18,942 nt of DNA, from positions 1-18,942 of the forward strand of contig DATMNB010000143.1 of assembly GCA_035569435.1 (NCBI GenBank). Reading direction: 5' to 3'. Numbering within the stretch: the first letter of the stretch is position 1; every line of letters starts with the position of its first letter. The stretch comes from DASRDS01 sp035569435. Its GTDB lineage: Bacteria; Gemmatimonadota; Gemmatimonadetes; Gemmatimonadales; Gemmatimonadaceae. The position numbers were made by a program, and so were the translations under genes. Below are positions 1 through 7,229 of the stretch, one piece after another. The notes below the pieces were generated by a model, which worked only from the letters and a program-made list of their open reading frames with translations, did no database searches and had not been told where the DNA came from.

Positions 1-21
1 GAGCGGCGTGCGGGCGTAGCC

Positions 22-921
22 ATGTCGTTGCATGGGACGGCGCTCGCCGCGTATGGCGCCTTGCTGGACGGCGTCCGTGGTGTACGGTGGGCGCCACGGC
101 GGCGCGTCGCGGGCGGTCCGACCGGATCGCACCGATCGAAGAGACGCGGGCTCGGCGCGGAATTCACGGAGTACCGGGCGTATCGCCAAGGGGATGATCC
201 GCGGCAGCTGGATTGGAAGCTCCTGGCGCGGACCGATCGGGCGTACGTGCGATTGGCGGAGGAGCAGGCCATCCTGCCGACCATCCTGGTCGTGGATGCA
301 AGCGCATCGATGGCGTATCCCGCGCCGGAATTCGACAAATGGCTGCAGGCGTGCCAGATGGTCGTGGGACTGGCGGCGGTCGCGCACGGATCGGGTGACC
401 CGGTCGGGATGGTCGTGGCGACCGCCGATGGAACGGTGACCGTCCTGCCGCGAACGCGGCGCGGGATCATCGCAGAGATGGCCGTGGCGTTGGCGAGCGT
501 CACCCCGCAGGGTGCGCGGCCACTCACGGCCGCGATGATGGTCGCGCGGTCAATACTCGTGCGGCGCGGGCGGTTGGTGGTGGTGTCGGATTTTCTGGGT
601 GACCCAGTGGACGTCGCGCCAGTGATGGCGACGGCCGGCGAGTTGGTCGCGTCGGGAGGCGAGTGCCTGGCTGTGCATATCGCGGCGCGCGAAGAGCTCG
701 ATCCGCCGTGGCGGCAGGCGCTCGTGGCGGATCCGGAGCAGCCGACGCTGCGGCGGCCACTGGTCGGGCCGACGCGCGCGGCGTATCTGGCGCGGTTCGA
801 GGCTTGGCGCGAGGAGCTGGCACGCACCTGGCGGGCGGTGGGCTCGGCGTACGCGCTTGTCGCCACGGACGAAGTCGCCGTGCGGGCCGTACGGCGCATC
901 GCCGTCGGCGTCGTCCGCTGA
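22..921 (+). CDS. DUF58 domain protein with vWA-type MIDAS motif
   Basis: 299-residue protein of the DUF58 family, which normally partners MoxR-type AAA+ ATPases and BatA-like vWA membrane proteins. The family signature is clear: a basic stretch SKRRGLGAEF (residues 39-48), then YRQGDDPRQLDWK (54-66) and ARTDRAYVRLAEEQ (69-82). A vWA-like beta strand follows with the metal-site motif D92-A-S-A-S (DxSxS). No signal peptide or membrane segment is evident, so it is probably cytoplasmic or peripheral. The ATG at 22 is the natural start; upstream bases 2-19 read as five sense codons and a TAG in another frame, which could be the tail of the preceding gene (MoxR ATPase expected, not visible). The stop at 919-921 lies 7 bases before the BatA-like start, so they are probably co-transcribed. 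Its biochemical role is unknown; the family identity is firm. Confidence 0.9.
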   Translation: MSLHGTALAAYGALLDGVRGVRWAPRRRVAGGPTGSHRSKRRGLGAEFTEYRAYRQGDDPRQLDWKLLARTDRAYVRLAEEQAILPTILVVDASASMAYPAPEFDKWLQACQMVVGLAAVAHGSGDPVGMVVATADGTVTVLPRTRRGIIAEMAVALASVTPQGARPLTAAMMVARSILVRRGRLVVVSDFLGDPVDVAPVMATAGELVASGGECLAVHIAAREELDPPWRQALVADPEQPTLRRPLVGPTRAAYLARFEAWREELARTWRAVGSAYALVATDEVAVRAVRRIAVGVVR

Positions 922-928
922 GCCGGCG

Positions 929-2107
929 ATGACGTTCCTCGCGCCGATGTTCTTCATGGCCGCGCTGGCGGTGGCGACCGGCGCCGTCGCCCTGCACTTC
1001 ATCGTGATGCGGCAGCCGCCGAGTCAGTGGCTGCCGACGGTGCGGTTCGTGCCGGAACGCGATGCGCGCGCGCCGACGACGTCTCGGAAGCCTGAGGATC
1101 TCCTGTTGTTGTTGCTGCGGGTCCTGCTCATCCTGTTGGTCGGCGCGGCATTCGCGCGACCCGTGTGGGTTCCGCACCGACAGCCGGTGTACCACATCGT
1201 CGCGGTCGATCGCTCGCGCGCGGTCGCGAGTGTCCGCGAGGTGGCCGACAGCGCGCGTTCGGCGATGGCGTCGGGTGGTGGCACGCTGGTGCTGTTCGAT
1301 TCGTCGGCGCACGCGACGGATGTGGCCGTGTCCGACTCGCTGCGCGTGCTGACCCGGTCGACCGCGCCAGGATCAATTTCGGCGGCGCTCGTGGTGGCGC
1401 TGCAGACGGCGTCCAGGGTGCGAGACCGCGCCGACTCGCTCGAGCTGTCGATCGTATCGCCGTTCGCGACTGGAGAGCTCGATGCGGCGACCGACTCGAT
1501 TCGGGCGCTCTGGCCCGGGGCGGTGCGACTGGTGCGGGTCGCCGCGCGCGTCGATTCGGCGCCGACGCGCGTGCTCGTACGGTGGCCGTCCGATGGCCAT
1601 GCGCCCGGGACCATTGCGCGCACAGTGCGCGATACGGTTGGAGCCGTCGTCGCGGCCGGCATCGCGGTCGTAGCGCCGTTCGAGCGGCGGTGGCGACTGA
1701 CGGCTATGGATAGCGTCCACGGGCAGGTGGTCGCGCGCTGGGTGGATGGCGAGCCGGCGGCGGTAGAGCGCGATGCGCCACCCGGCGACACGGCCGGATG
1801 CGAGCGCGACGTGGCGGTGGCCATCCCCACTGCCGGCGACGTGGTGCTGCGGCCGGAATATCAGCGATTCGTCGACGCCATGCGTGCGCCCTGTGGGCGC
1901 TCGGGCGGCGCGGTCGCGGGTGATGGCGGGCGCTCGGCCGCCGGCGATATCGACGCGCTGCGTGGCCAGGGGGCCACGCGCATCGCGGCTCGCATGGTGG
2001 TAGCCGCCTCGGTCGTGCGGCTGCCACTCGTGCCGTGGCTGCTGGCCGCGGCGATCGGCGCCGCACTCGGCGAGCTGGTGGTGCGACGACGCAGGTCGCA
2101 GGGTTAG
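929..2107 (+). CDS. BatA-like membrane protein (aerotolerance regulator N-terminal domain)
   Basis: 392-residue membrane protein. The start is placed at ATG 929 because FLAPMFFMAALAV is the usual beginning of the BatA N-terminal domain; an in-frame GTG at 857 would only add residues overlapping the DUF58 gene. Visible parts are TM helix 1 (about 4-26), the sentence-like WLPTVRFVPER linker (34-44), TM helix 2 (57-76), a long domain facing the periplasm, and a C-terminal TM helix (about 362-383) ending in a basic RRRR tail. The middle domain begins like a vWA domain (HIVAVDRSRAVAS), but the MIDAS is incomplete: D-x-S is present and the second Ser is replaced by Ala. In this family such proteins form membrane partners of MoxR/DUF58 proteins. 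The stop TAG overlaps the next start (TAGTG). Confidence 0.85.
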   Translation: MTFLAPMFFMAALAVATGAVALHFIVMRQPPSQWLPTVRFVPERDARAPTTSRKPEDLLLLLLRVLLILLVGAAFARPVWVPHRQPVYHIVAVDRSRAVASVREVADSARSAMASGGGTLVLFDSSAHATDVAVSDSLRVLTRSTAPGSISAALVVALQTASRVRDRADSLELSIVSPFATGELDAATDSIRALWPGAVRLVRVAARVDSAPTRVLVRWPSDGHAPGTIARTVRDTVGAVVAAGIAVVAPFERRWRLTAMDSVHGQVVARWVDGEPAAVERDAPPGDTAGCERDVAVAIPTAGDVVLRPEYQRFVDAMRAPCGRSGGAVAGDGGRSAAGDIDALRGQGATRIAARMVVAASVVRLPLVPWLLAAAIGAALGELVVRRRRSQG

Positions 2108-4059
2108 TGGTCACACTGACAGGACCCGGGACCGTCGCCGCGCGTGCCCGGGTGATGTTGGGTGGTGCGGTCGTGGTAGCGGCCCTGTCCTGGGGCGCCG
2201 CCGCCGCGCTCCTCATCTATAGTATGACGGGCTGGGCGCCGGGCGCGATCGGCTGCGGCGTCGCGGCTGCAGCGGCGGCGCTCTGGCGCGGGCGGCACGC
2301 GCGGTCGACGCAACGTGTGGCGCTCTGGATCGAGGAGCACGCGCCGGCACTGCAATACGCGTTGGTGACGGCCGTCGATCCGCGGTACGCCGGGGACGAC
2401 GGCGGCGCGCGGACCGAGGCCGCCGAGCGAGCGCTCGCCGAGGCGCGAGTGGACACGCTCGTGCGGCGCGGGGTCGTGCGCGCGGCGGGGCCCGCGCTGC
2501 TGGCGTTGGGCGTGGCGCTGGTGTTGACCGTGCTCGTTCCGGCCGGCGTGTTGCGCGCCAGGCTCGGTGGCGCGTCGCTCGGCGGATCAGCCGTGGCGGG
2601 GAACCGCCTGACGCCGCTCCGCGCGCGGGTGACGCCGCCGGCGTACACACGGTGGCCGGCGCGCGAGATCGCCGAGCCGTCGACGATCGCCGCGCTCGTG
2701 GGGAGCCAGATCGTGCTGGAGGGGCGGCATGACGGCGTCGGCGTCCGAGTCACGGTCGGCGACGACAGCGCCCGCGTGGTGTCGCGCGATGGCCGGTGGC
2801 AGGTCGCCTTTTCGATGCCCGCGACACCGGGCGCCATGCGGCTCGGCGACCGCCAATACGCACGGCTGATCGTGTTGCAGCCCGTCGCCGACGCCCCGCC
2901 CACGGTCGTGCTGACCGCCCCGGTGCGCGACACGACGATTCGGGAGCCCGCGACCGGTGTACTGACGCTCGCGGCCGAGGGCATGGACGATATTGGGCTC
3001 GCAGAGGGGTACTTCGAATACCTCATTACGTCGGGCGAAGAAGATGCCGGCGGCGTGCAGGGGCGGGAGGGACGGGTCGGGCGCGTTGCGTTCGACAACA
3101 CGAAGACCGGGACGATGCGTGCGTCGCTCCAACTCGACGCGTTAGGGCTCAAGGGCGGTGATCTCTTGTCGGTCCGTGCGGTCGTGTTCGATGGGAATAC
3201 GGTGAACGGGCCGGGAAAGGGCGTCTCGGAGACGCGGACGATCCGGGTCGCCACCAAGCAGGAATACGATTCGTTGGCCGTCAACGCCGCGCCGCCGCAG
3301 GGGGTGGATAGCGCCTATATGAGCCAGCTCATGATCGTGCTCGCGACCAAGGCACTGATCAAACGCGAGCACATCAAACGTCCGCCGCTGTCGCGCGACA
3401 CACTCGTCTACATCTCCACGCGGTTGGGGAACAAGGAGCACACGCTCGGTCAGAAGATCGCGACCATTCTGTACGGAGGCGGCGAGGGATCGGAAGGGGG
3501 CGAGGTCATTCCGGATTGGGAGCGGGCGCTGCTCGATACGGCGGCGCAGGCTCTGGTCGATGCGGAGACGGATCTGGACATCGCGCAGCCTGATACGGCG
3601 CTTGGGCCGGAGCTCGTGGCGTTGCGCGCGTTGGACAAGGCGCGGAAGGCCAAGCGGCTGTACTTGCGCGGCGCGCCGCCGGCCATCGTGGTCAACATCG
3701 GCCGCGTGCGCATGACCGGGACGGAGAAGCCCGATGCGGGGCCGAGGACATCGGGGACCGTGCCCGATACCCTTCGGGCCAACATGGCGTCACGGTTTGC
3801 GGCGGCGGTGCGATGGTTGCGGGCGCCGCGCGGCAGCATCGCGTGGACCGCGGGTGTGGACTCGTTGACCATGCTGCGCGTAACGGCGCTCCCGCGCGTG
3901 GGCACGACGGGGAATCTACCGCTGGCCGAGGCGCTGAACGACGCGGTGGTCGCGTTGAATGCCGGCGCCGATGCCACACCCGCGCTCGTGCGGGCGCGGC
4001 GAGTGATCACCGGCGCGCCGACCGCGACGGGCACGCTGCCCTCGTGGGGTGGGCCATGA
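2107..4059 (+). CDS. DUF4175-like membrane protein
   Basis: 650-residue protein. GTG 2107 is chosen as start because it shares a base with the preceding stop (TAGTG) and leaves the N-terminus just before the first membrane helix. Three helices are evident at about 16-38, 42-60 and 127-147. Between helices 2 and 3 is a WIEEHAPAL motif (74-82) followed by a helical stretch, as in DUF4175 proteins. After helix 3 comes a large extracytoplasmic part with PPAYTRWP, a beta-rich section, and a MDDIGLAEGYFEY segment (the 'DD-x-G-L' feature of this family). The C-terminal half is more helical and contains no recognised catalytic motif. It sits between BatA-like and DUF4159 genes, so it is presumably another component of the same envelope complex. 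The DUF4175 label rests on architecture and short motifs only. Confidence 0.7.
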   Translation: MVTLTGPGTVAARARVMLGGAVVVAALSWGAAAALLIYSMTGWAPGAIGCGVAAAAAALWRGRHARSTQRVALWIEEHAPALQYALVTAVDPRYAGDDGGARTEAAERALAEARVDTLVRRGVVRAAGPALLALGVALVLTVLVPAGVLRARLGGASLGGSAVAGNRLTPLRARVTPPAYTRWPAREIAEPSTIAALVGSQIVLEGRHDGVGVRVTVGDDSARVVSRDGRWQVAFSMPATPGAMRLGDRQYARLIVLQPVADAPPTVVLTAPVRDTTIREPATGVLTLAAEGMDDIGLAEGYFEYLITSGEEDAGGVQGREGRVGRVAFDNTKTGTMRASLQLDALGLKGGDLLSVRAVVFDGNTVNGPGKGVSETRTIRVATKQEYDSLAVNAAPPQGVDSAYMSQLMIVLATKALIKREHIKRPPLSRDTLVYISTRLGNKEHTLGQKIATILYGGGEGSEGGEVIPDWERALLDTAAQALVDAETDLDIAQPDTALGPELVALRALDKARKAKRLYLRGAPPAIVVNIGRVRMTGTEKPDAGPRTSGTVPDTLRANMASRFAAAVRWLRAPRGSIAWTAGVDSLTMLRVTALPRVGTTGNLPLAEALNDAVVALNAGADATPALVRARRVITGAPTATGTLPSWGGP

Positions 4060-4069
4060 GAGGTGCGTT

Positions 4070-4687
4070 ATGAGTGAGTTTGTCTTCGCCACGGCCAAGT
4101 ACGATTCGGGCGACTGGGACGCGTCGCCGCTCGTGCCGGCCAACATCATCGACTCCGTGGCACGCTACACGGAGATCGACGTAGCACCGCAAGGTGTAGT
4201 GGTCCCGCTGTCGTCCGCGGAGATGTTGGAGTATCCCCTGCTCTACGTGACGGGGCACTTGCCGCTTCGGTTCACGGATGCTGAGCGCCGGAACGTGCAG
4301 AAGTATCTGGATCGAGGCGGGATGATGTTCGTGGACGATCATAACCACGATATCAAAGGGGTCTTTCACAAAACGGCGACGGAAGAGATCACCAGAACGG
4401 CCGGACGGTTGGTGGATCTGCCCAACGCGCACGAGCTCTATACGTGCTTCTTCAAGTTTCCGGATGGGCCGCCCAACACCAGCCACGAGTTGAACGGGTG
4501 GGGTGACAACCTCATTCACAGTCACCTGCAAGCGGTGACGCGGGCGGGGAGCAACCGCATCGAGGTGTTGTACTCGAGCAAGGATTACAGCTCGGAGTGG
4601 GGATATCATCCGGATAGTAAGAGGTTCAACCAAGTGGACAACACCAAGTTTGGTGTGAACATCATTGTGTATGCGCTCACGCGCTGA
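4070..4687 (+). CDS. DUF4159 domain protein
   Basis: 205-residue protein that is essentially a stand-alone DUF4159 domain. Typical features are YPLLYVTGH (the core strand ending in TGH), FTDAERRNVQKYLDRGGMMFVDDHNHD (an amidotransferase-like fold with a glycine-rich turn), and CFFKFPDGPP. No signal peptide is visible; in many homologues the domain follows a Tat or Sec leader, so the location here is uncertain. ATG 4070 is preferred over GTG 4049 because an AGAGG ribosome-binding site (4058-4062) sits 7 bases upstream and the extra residues would overlap the previous gene. It overlaps the following gene by 17 bases. The family has no established reaction; it recurs with DUF58/BatA clusters. Confidence 0.88.
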   Translation: MSEFVFATAKYDSGDWDASPLVPANIIDSVARYTEIDVAPQGVVVPLSSAEMLEYPLLYVTGHLPLRFTDAERRNVQKYLDRGGMMFVDDHNHDIKGVFHKTATEEITRTAGRLVDLPNAHELYTCFFKFPDGPPNTSHELNGWGDNLIHSHLQAVTRAGSNRIEVLYSSKDYSSEWGYHPDSKRFNQVDNTKFGVNIIVYALTR

Positions 4688-5981
4688 GTGGGTGCTGCGG
4701 GTGGCGGCGGTCGGGCTGCTGGCGTGGGCGCTGTGGGGCGCGCTCCGGCCCGCCAGGTCGGCGGCCGTGTCGAGCGTCGATGCTGGCTCGCTGCGCGCGG
4801 CGCTGGCAAGATGGAGTTCGGCGGCGCCGCCCACGGCGGTCCACGTCACGCTCGGCGGCGGTGACGTGTTGCCCGGGTACGCGCGACAATGGCTCATGGC
4901 GTTTCGTCGCGACGGCGTCGGCGTGACGTGGGGCCAGCCGCTGGAGACGAGCGTGGCGCCGTTGGTGGCCAGCGCGCTGGAGGCGGAGGCCGTGGCGGAC
5001 CCGCGTGGTGGGACGCGTGTGCGCGTGGCGGCGCCGGGGGGCGCGGGCGTCGTGGTGCGGGATGCATTGGGACCGCTTGATTCGGTGCGCGTGGGACCCC
5101 GCGCGCAGGGCGCCACGGTGATGATCCCCGCGTCCCTGCGCACCATCGATGGCGTGGTGGGGAGCACGCCGGCGCGGGGCGCGGTCGTGGATTCGCTGAC
5201 GCTTCGACACGTGCTCGTGCTCGGGCGTGCCGGGTGGGAGTCCAAGTTCATCGTGCGTTCCCTCGAAGAGGAAGGGTGGCCGGTCGACGTCCACCTCGCG
5301 GTGGCGCCGAGGAACGACGTGGTCGAGGGAAAACCGACCGCGATCGACACGGCGCTGTACGCGGCGGTGATCGCGATCGACAGCTCGGTCGCGCCGGTGG
5401 CGCCGCGTATCGCGACGTACGTCCGGTCAGGTGGCGGGTTGGTCGTGGTCGGCAGCGCGGCGCAGGTGTTCCACGAGTTGGACAGCGGGGCGCCCGGCGT
5501 GCGCGTGCGCGATGACGAGGGCGCGCCGAGCGATACGGCGCCGCGTCGGTCGTTGGGATTGATGCCGGTGACGCAGCTGGCGGTGGACGCCGTGGTATTG
5601 GAGCGGCGTGGGGATCTCGTCGCCGTCGCCGCACGGCGGGTTGGCACGGGCCGAGTCGTGCAGGTGGGCTACGACGATACCTGGCGGTGGCGCATGGCGG
5701 GTGGCGACAGCTCGGCGACACGGCATCGCGCGTGGTGGGCGGCGGTGGTGAGCAGCGTCGCGTACGCCCCGCGCAGCGAGCGGCCGGTGCCGGCCGACGT
5801 GGACGTGGCGCCATTGGCGCATCTGGTCGACGCACTCGGCGCGCCGACGGCGCCGGCCGCGAGCACGGCGTTCGCGCGCCGCCTGGACATCGATCCGCTG
5901 CGCTCGCCGTGGATATTTGGTGTGCTCCTGTTGGCGCTGCTCGTGGAGTGGGCATCCAGACGACTGCGAGGACGACGGTGA
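4671..5981 (+). CDS. Membrane-anchored protein with amidotransferase-like fold
   Basis: 436-residue protein with an N-terminal membrane helix (about 8-25) and a C-terminal helix (about 413-427) followed by a basic tail, which predicts a periplasmic or cytoplasmic body tethered at both ends. The body contains a class I glutamine-amidotransferase-like Rossmann section: YAAVIAIDSSVAP, then IATYVRSGGGLVVVGSAAQVFHEL, and later VGTGRVVQVGYDDTWRWRM. This resembles the last domain of large BatA-type proteins. I see no catalytic Cys-His-Glu set, so it is likely non-enzymatic. ATG 4671 lies inside the end of the DUF4159 gene; the TTG at 4665 would add only two residues. The stop TGA at 5979-5981 overlaps a GTG start at 5978. 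The specific family is not recognised. Confidence 0.75.
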   Translation: MRSRAEWVLRVAAVGLLAWALWGALRPARSAAVSSVDAGSLRAALARWSSAAPPTAVHVTLGGGDVLPGYARQWLMAFRRDGVGVTWGQPLETSVAPLVASALEAEAVADPRGGTRVRVAAPGGAGVVVRDALGPLDSVRVGPRAQGATVMIPASLRTIDGVVGSTPARGAVVDSLTLRHVLVLGRAGWESKFIVRSLEEEGWPVDVHLAVAPRNDVVEGKPTAIDTALYAAVIAIDSSVAPVAPRIATYVRSGGGLVVVGSAAQVFHELDSGAPGVRVRDDEGAPSDTAPRRSLGLMPVTQLAVDAVVLERRGDLVAVAARRVGTGRVVQVGYDDTWRWRMAGGDSSATRHRAWWAAVVSSVAYAPRSERPVPADVDVAPLAHLVDALGAPTAPAASTAFARRLDIDPLRSPWIFGVLLLALLVEWASRRLRGRR

Positions 5982-6115
5982 CACCGCACGGACCGATTGA
6001 TCGGCGTCAATTCCTGGTCACCGGCTCGCTGGCGGCCCGACGAGGTGTTGGGCGGCCGGGCGCCGTCGATCAAGGATCTCAACCGCTTGGTGTACACGCG
6101 GTGCGTGTTCAGTGA
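5978..6115 (+). pseudogene. Orphan twin-arginine leader fused to P450 remnant (out of frame)
   Basis: A GTG at 5978 overlaps the upstream stop by four bases (GTGA), the same coupling used at 8306 and 15784. It opens a 45-codon frame starting MTPHGPIDRRQFLVTGSLAA, a Tat-type leader with RRQFL. After about residue 20 the frame runs into the cytochrome P450 fragment in the wrong frame and stops at 6113-6115. The leader resembles that of the TldD-like protein at 14123 (NRRQFLTTGAMAA), with similarity also visible in the bases around CAATTCCTG. I read it as the surviving 5' end of a deleted Tat-exported gene, possibly a TldD-family paralogue. The resemblance could instead reflect general Tat-leader conservation. 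Confidence 0.55.
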
Positions 6116-6465
6116 GGGGATGCGCCTGTATCCGCCGGCGTGGGTGTTGGAGCGGCTCGCGGTGATGAGCCAGCATCTGGTGCATCGGGACCGGCGGTGG
6201 TACTGCGAGCCATCGGGTCTTTGCCCCGGACCGGTGGCTCCCTGGCGCGGACGGGACGCGGCCTAAGTTCGCGTACTTCCCCTTTGGCGCCGGGACGCGG
6301 CTCTGTATCGGCGAGTCGTTTGCGTGGATGGAGGGGACGTTGGTCCTCGCGGCGATGGCGCAGCGGTGGACGATGCGGCACGACCCGACGCATCGGGCGG
6401 AGCCGCTGCCGGTGATCACGCTCCGGCCAAAGTATGGGATGCGGATGATATTACGGCAGCGCTGA
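6036..6465 (+). pseudogene. Cytochrome P450 C-terminal remnant
   Basis: Reading from about 6039 gives DEVLGGRAPSIKDLNRL, then VYTRCVFSEGMRLYPPAW with the helix-K ExxR motif (E-G-M-R). After VLERLA the frame continues directly with VMSQHLVHRDRRWYCEP; about 20 residues that normally separate these blocks in P450s are missing. Near 6205-6215 the reading moves one frame forward and continues as VFAPDRWLPG and then FAYFPFGAGTRLCIGE. This contains the heme-binding motif FxxGxRxCxG, with the Cys codon at 6304-6306. The fragment ends in a normal C-terminus (LRPKYGMRMILRQR) at TGA 6463-6465. Only about 140 of roughly 450 residues survive, and helix I and everything before it is absent. The original was a heme monooxygenase; this copy cannot work. 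Confidence 0.87.
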
Positions 6466-6480
6466 GGCTCCGGCCGTAAT

Positions 6481-6532
6481 CTGTCGCAGGACCGAACATT
6501 GACAGCCTGTCGCAGTACCGAACATTGACAGC
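6481..6532 (+). repeat. Two tandem 26-bp repeats with CTGTC/GACAG ends
   Basis: Units 6481-6506 and 6507-6532 are identical except at their tenth base (G in the first, T in the second). Each begins CTGTCGCAG, contains ACCGAACATTGACAGC, and carries inverted ends CTGTC...GACAG. The unit junction forms the palindrome GACAGCCTGTC. They lie between the P450 remnant and the sigma-factor gene. Possible meanings are the end of a decayed insertion sequence (some IS21-family ends carry internal repeats) or paired operator sites over the sigma promoter, because each unit contains TTGACA. Confidence 0.93.
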
Positions 6533-6553
6533 ACGCCGGATCGGGTCTACACA
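6525..6553 (+). promoter_or_regulatory. Candidate sigma-70-type promoter for the sigma-factor operon
   Basis: A perfect TTGACA (6525-6530, inside the second 26-bp repeat) is followed after exactly 17 bases by TACACA (6548-6553), a partial match to TATAAT. Transcription would begin around 6560, almost at the GTG (6561) and ATG (6570) candidate starts of the sigma gene, so the transcript could be leaderless or nearly so. No purine-rich ribosome-binding site is visible there. This is a sequence match only. Confidence 0.4.
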
Positions 6554-6569
6554 TGGGCCCGTGACGGCC

Positions 6570-7166
6570 ATGTTACACCTCGATGATCGTGCGACGATCG
6601 ACAGGCACGCCGAAGAGCGCGCATGGCTCCTGCGCATTCGCGCGGGCGACGCTGCGGCGTTCGAGCTGCTCTTTCGGCGGTACGCGGAAGCGCTGTATGA
6701 CTTCGTGCATGGATACGTCGGCTCGCGGGACGTGGCCGAGGAAGTTGTGCAGCAACTGTTTGTCAGAGTGTGGGAGCGCCGGCACGTCTGGGAGGTGCAG
6801 GACTCCGTCGCGAGCTACCTCTATCGCGCGGCGCGAAATGGCGCCCACAACGCCGTGCGCGATCACCACCGCGCACATCTGTTTCGCGCGAAGCTGGCGC
6901 GCACCGAAGAGGCCACGCCCGCACGGACGGATGATGCGACCGCGAGTGACCGGGCCCTCCTGACGAGCGAGCTGGCCACAGCGGTCGACCGGGCGGTCCG
7001 GCGTCTGCCGGAGCGGTGCCGCGAGGTCTTCCGCCTCAATCGCTATCACCACCTGACCTACCCCGAAGTCGCCCAGGTGCTCGGTCTCTCCGTCAAGACC
7101 GTCGAAGCGCATATGGCGCGCGCCTTTCGGGAGCTGCGCAGCCGGTTGCAGGACTGGCGGCCGTAA
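6570..7166 (+). CDS. ECF sigma factor, FecI-like
   Basis: 198-residue extracytoplasmic-function sigma factor of the type paired with FecR regulators and SusC/SusD systems. Region 2 spans about residues 24-95 (GDAAAFELLFRRYAEALYDF, then GSRDVAEEVVQQLFVRVWER and SYLYRAARNGAHNAVRDHHR). Region 4 spans about 138-192, with LPERCREVFRLNRYHHLTY and the DNA-binding helix-turn-helix EVAQVLGLSVKTVEAHMARA. ATG 6570 is taken as start; GTG 6561 is an equally possible start three codons upstream, and neither has a clear ribosome-binding site. It should bind core RNA polymerase and transcribe this locus when released by the FecR-like protein downstream. Family identity is certain; its target promoters are not visible to me. 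Confidence 0.93.
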   Translation: MLHLDDRATIDRHAEERAWLLRIRAGDAAAFELLFRRYAEALYDFVHGYVGSRDVAEEVVQQLFVRVWERRHVWEVQDSVASYLYRAARNGAHNAVRDHHRAHLFRAKLARTEEATPARTDDATASDRALLTSELATAVDRAVRRLPERCREVFRLNRYHHLTYPEVAQVLGLSVKTVEAHMARAFRELRSRLQDWRP

Positions 7167-7203
7167 CGCCCGACTAGGGGTCCGTTGGGCCGTCGGGTGT
7201 TAC
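7163..7203. repeat. 12-bp inverted repeat between sigma and anti-sigma genes
   Basis: GTAACGCCCGAC (7163-7174) and GTCGGGTGTTAC (7192-7203) can form a 12-pair stem with one G-U wobble and a 17-base loop. The left arm contains the TAA stop of the sigma gene; the right arm contains a possible GTG start (7197) for FecR. No T-run follows, so it does not look like a standard Rho-independent terminator. It could be an RNA hairpin that sets the sigma/anti-sigma ratio, or a protein-binding palindrome. Confidence 0.7.
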
Positions 7204-7229
7204 AGGTCGATGACATCCGACACGACCTC

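Noticed and set aside
1097..1120. Short run of TTG/CTG-type codons as a microsatellite
   Set aside because: It simply encodes the leucine-rich second membrane helix of the BatA-like protein.
2217..3284. Minus-strand frame of 355 codons
   Set aside because: Antisense to the DUF4175-like gene, low-complexity Ser/Arg/Pro/Ala composition, no domain and no promoter or ribosome-binding site evident.
4007..5647. Long open frame of 546 codons on the minus strand
   Set aside because: It lies opposite the DUF4159 and amidotransferase-like genes, has Arg/Thr/Ser/Pro-rich composition without any recognisable domain, and is the usual shadow of GC-rich coding sequence.
5687..6115. Frame of 142 codons starting inside the amidotransferase-like gene
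   Set aside because: The part before 5978 is an alternative frame of a real gene; only the segment from GTG 5978 carries a meaningful Tat leader, which is reported separately.
6481..6532. CRISPR-like array
   Set aside because: There are only two units, directly adjacent with no spacers, and no cas genes nearby.
6525..6569. Sigma-factor start at the TTG at 6525
   Set aside because: This codon is part of the repeat and the candidate -35 element, and residues encoded before 6561 do not fit the ECF N-terminus.
7163..7203. Rho-independent terminator after the sigma gene
   Set aside because: The stem is good but no T-run follows, the loop is long, and the anti-sigma gene that should be co-expressed begins immediately after.
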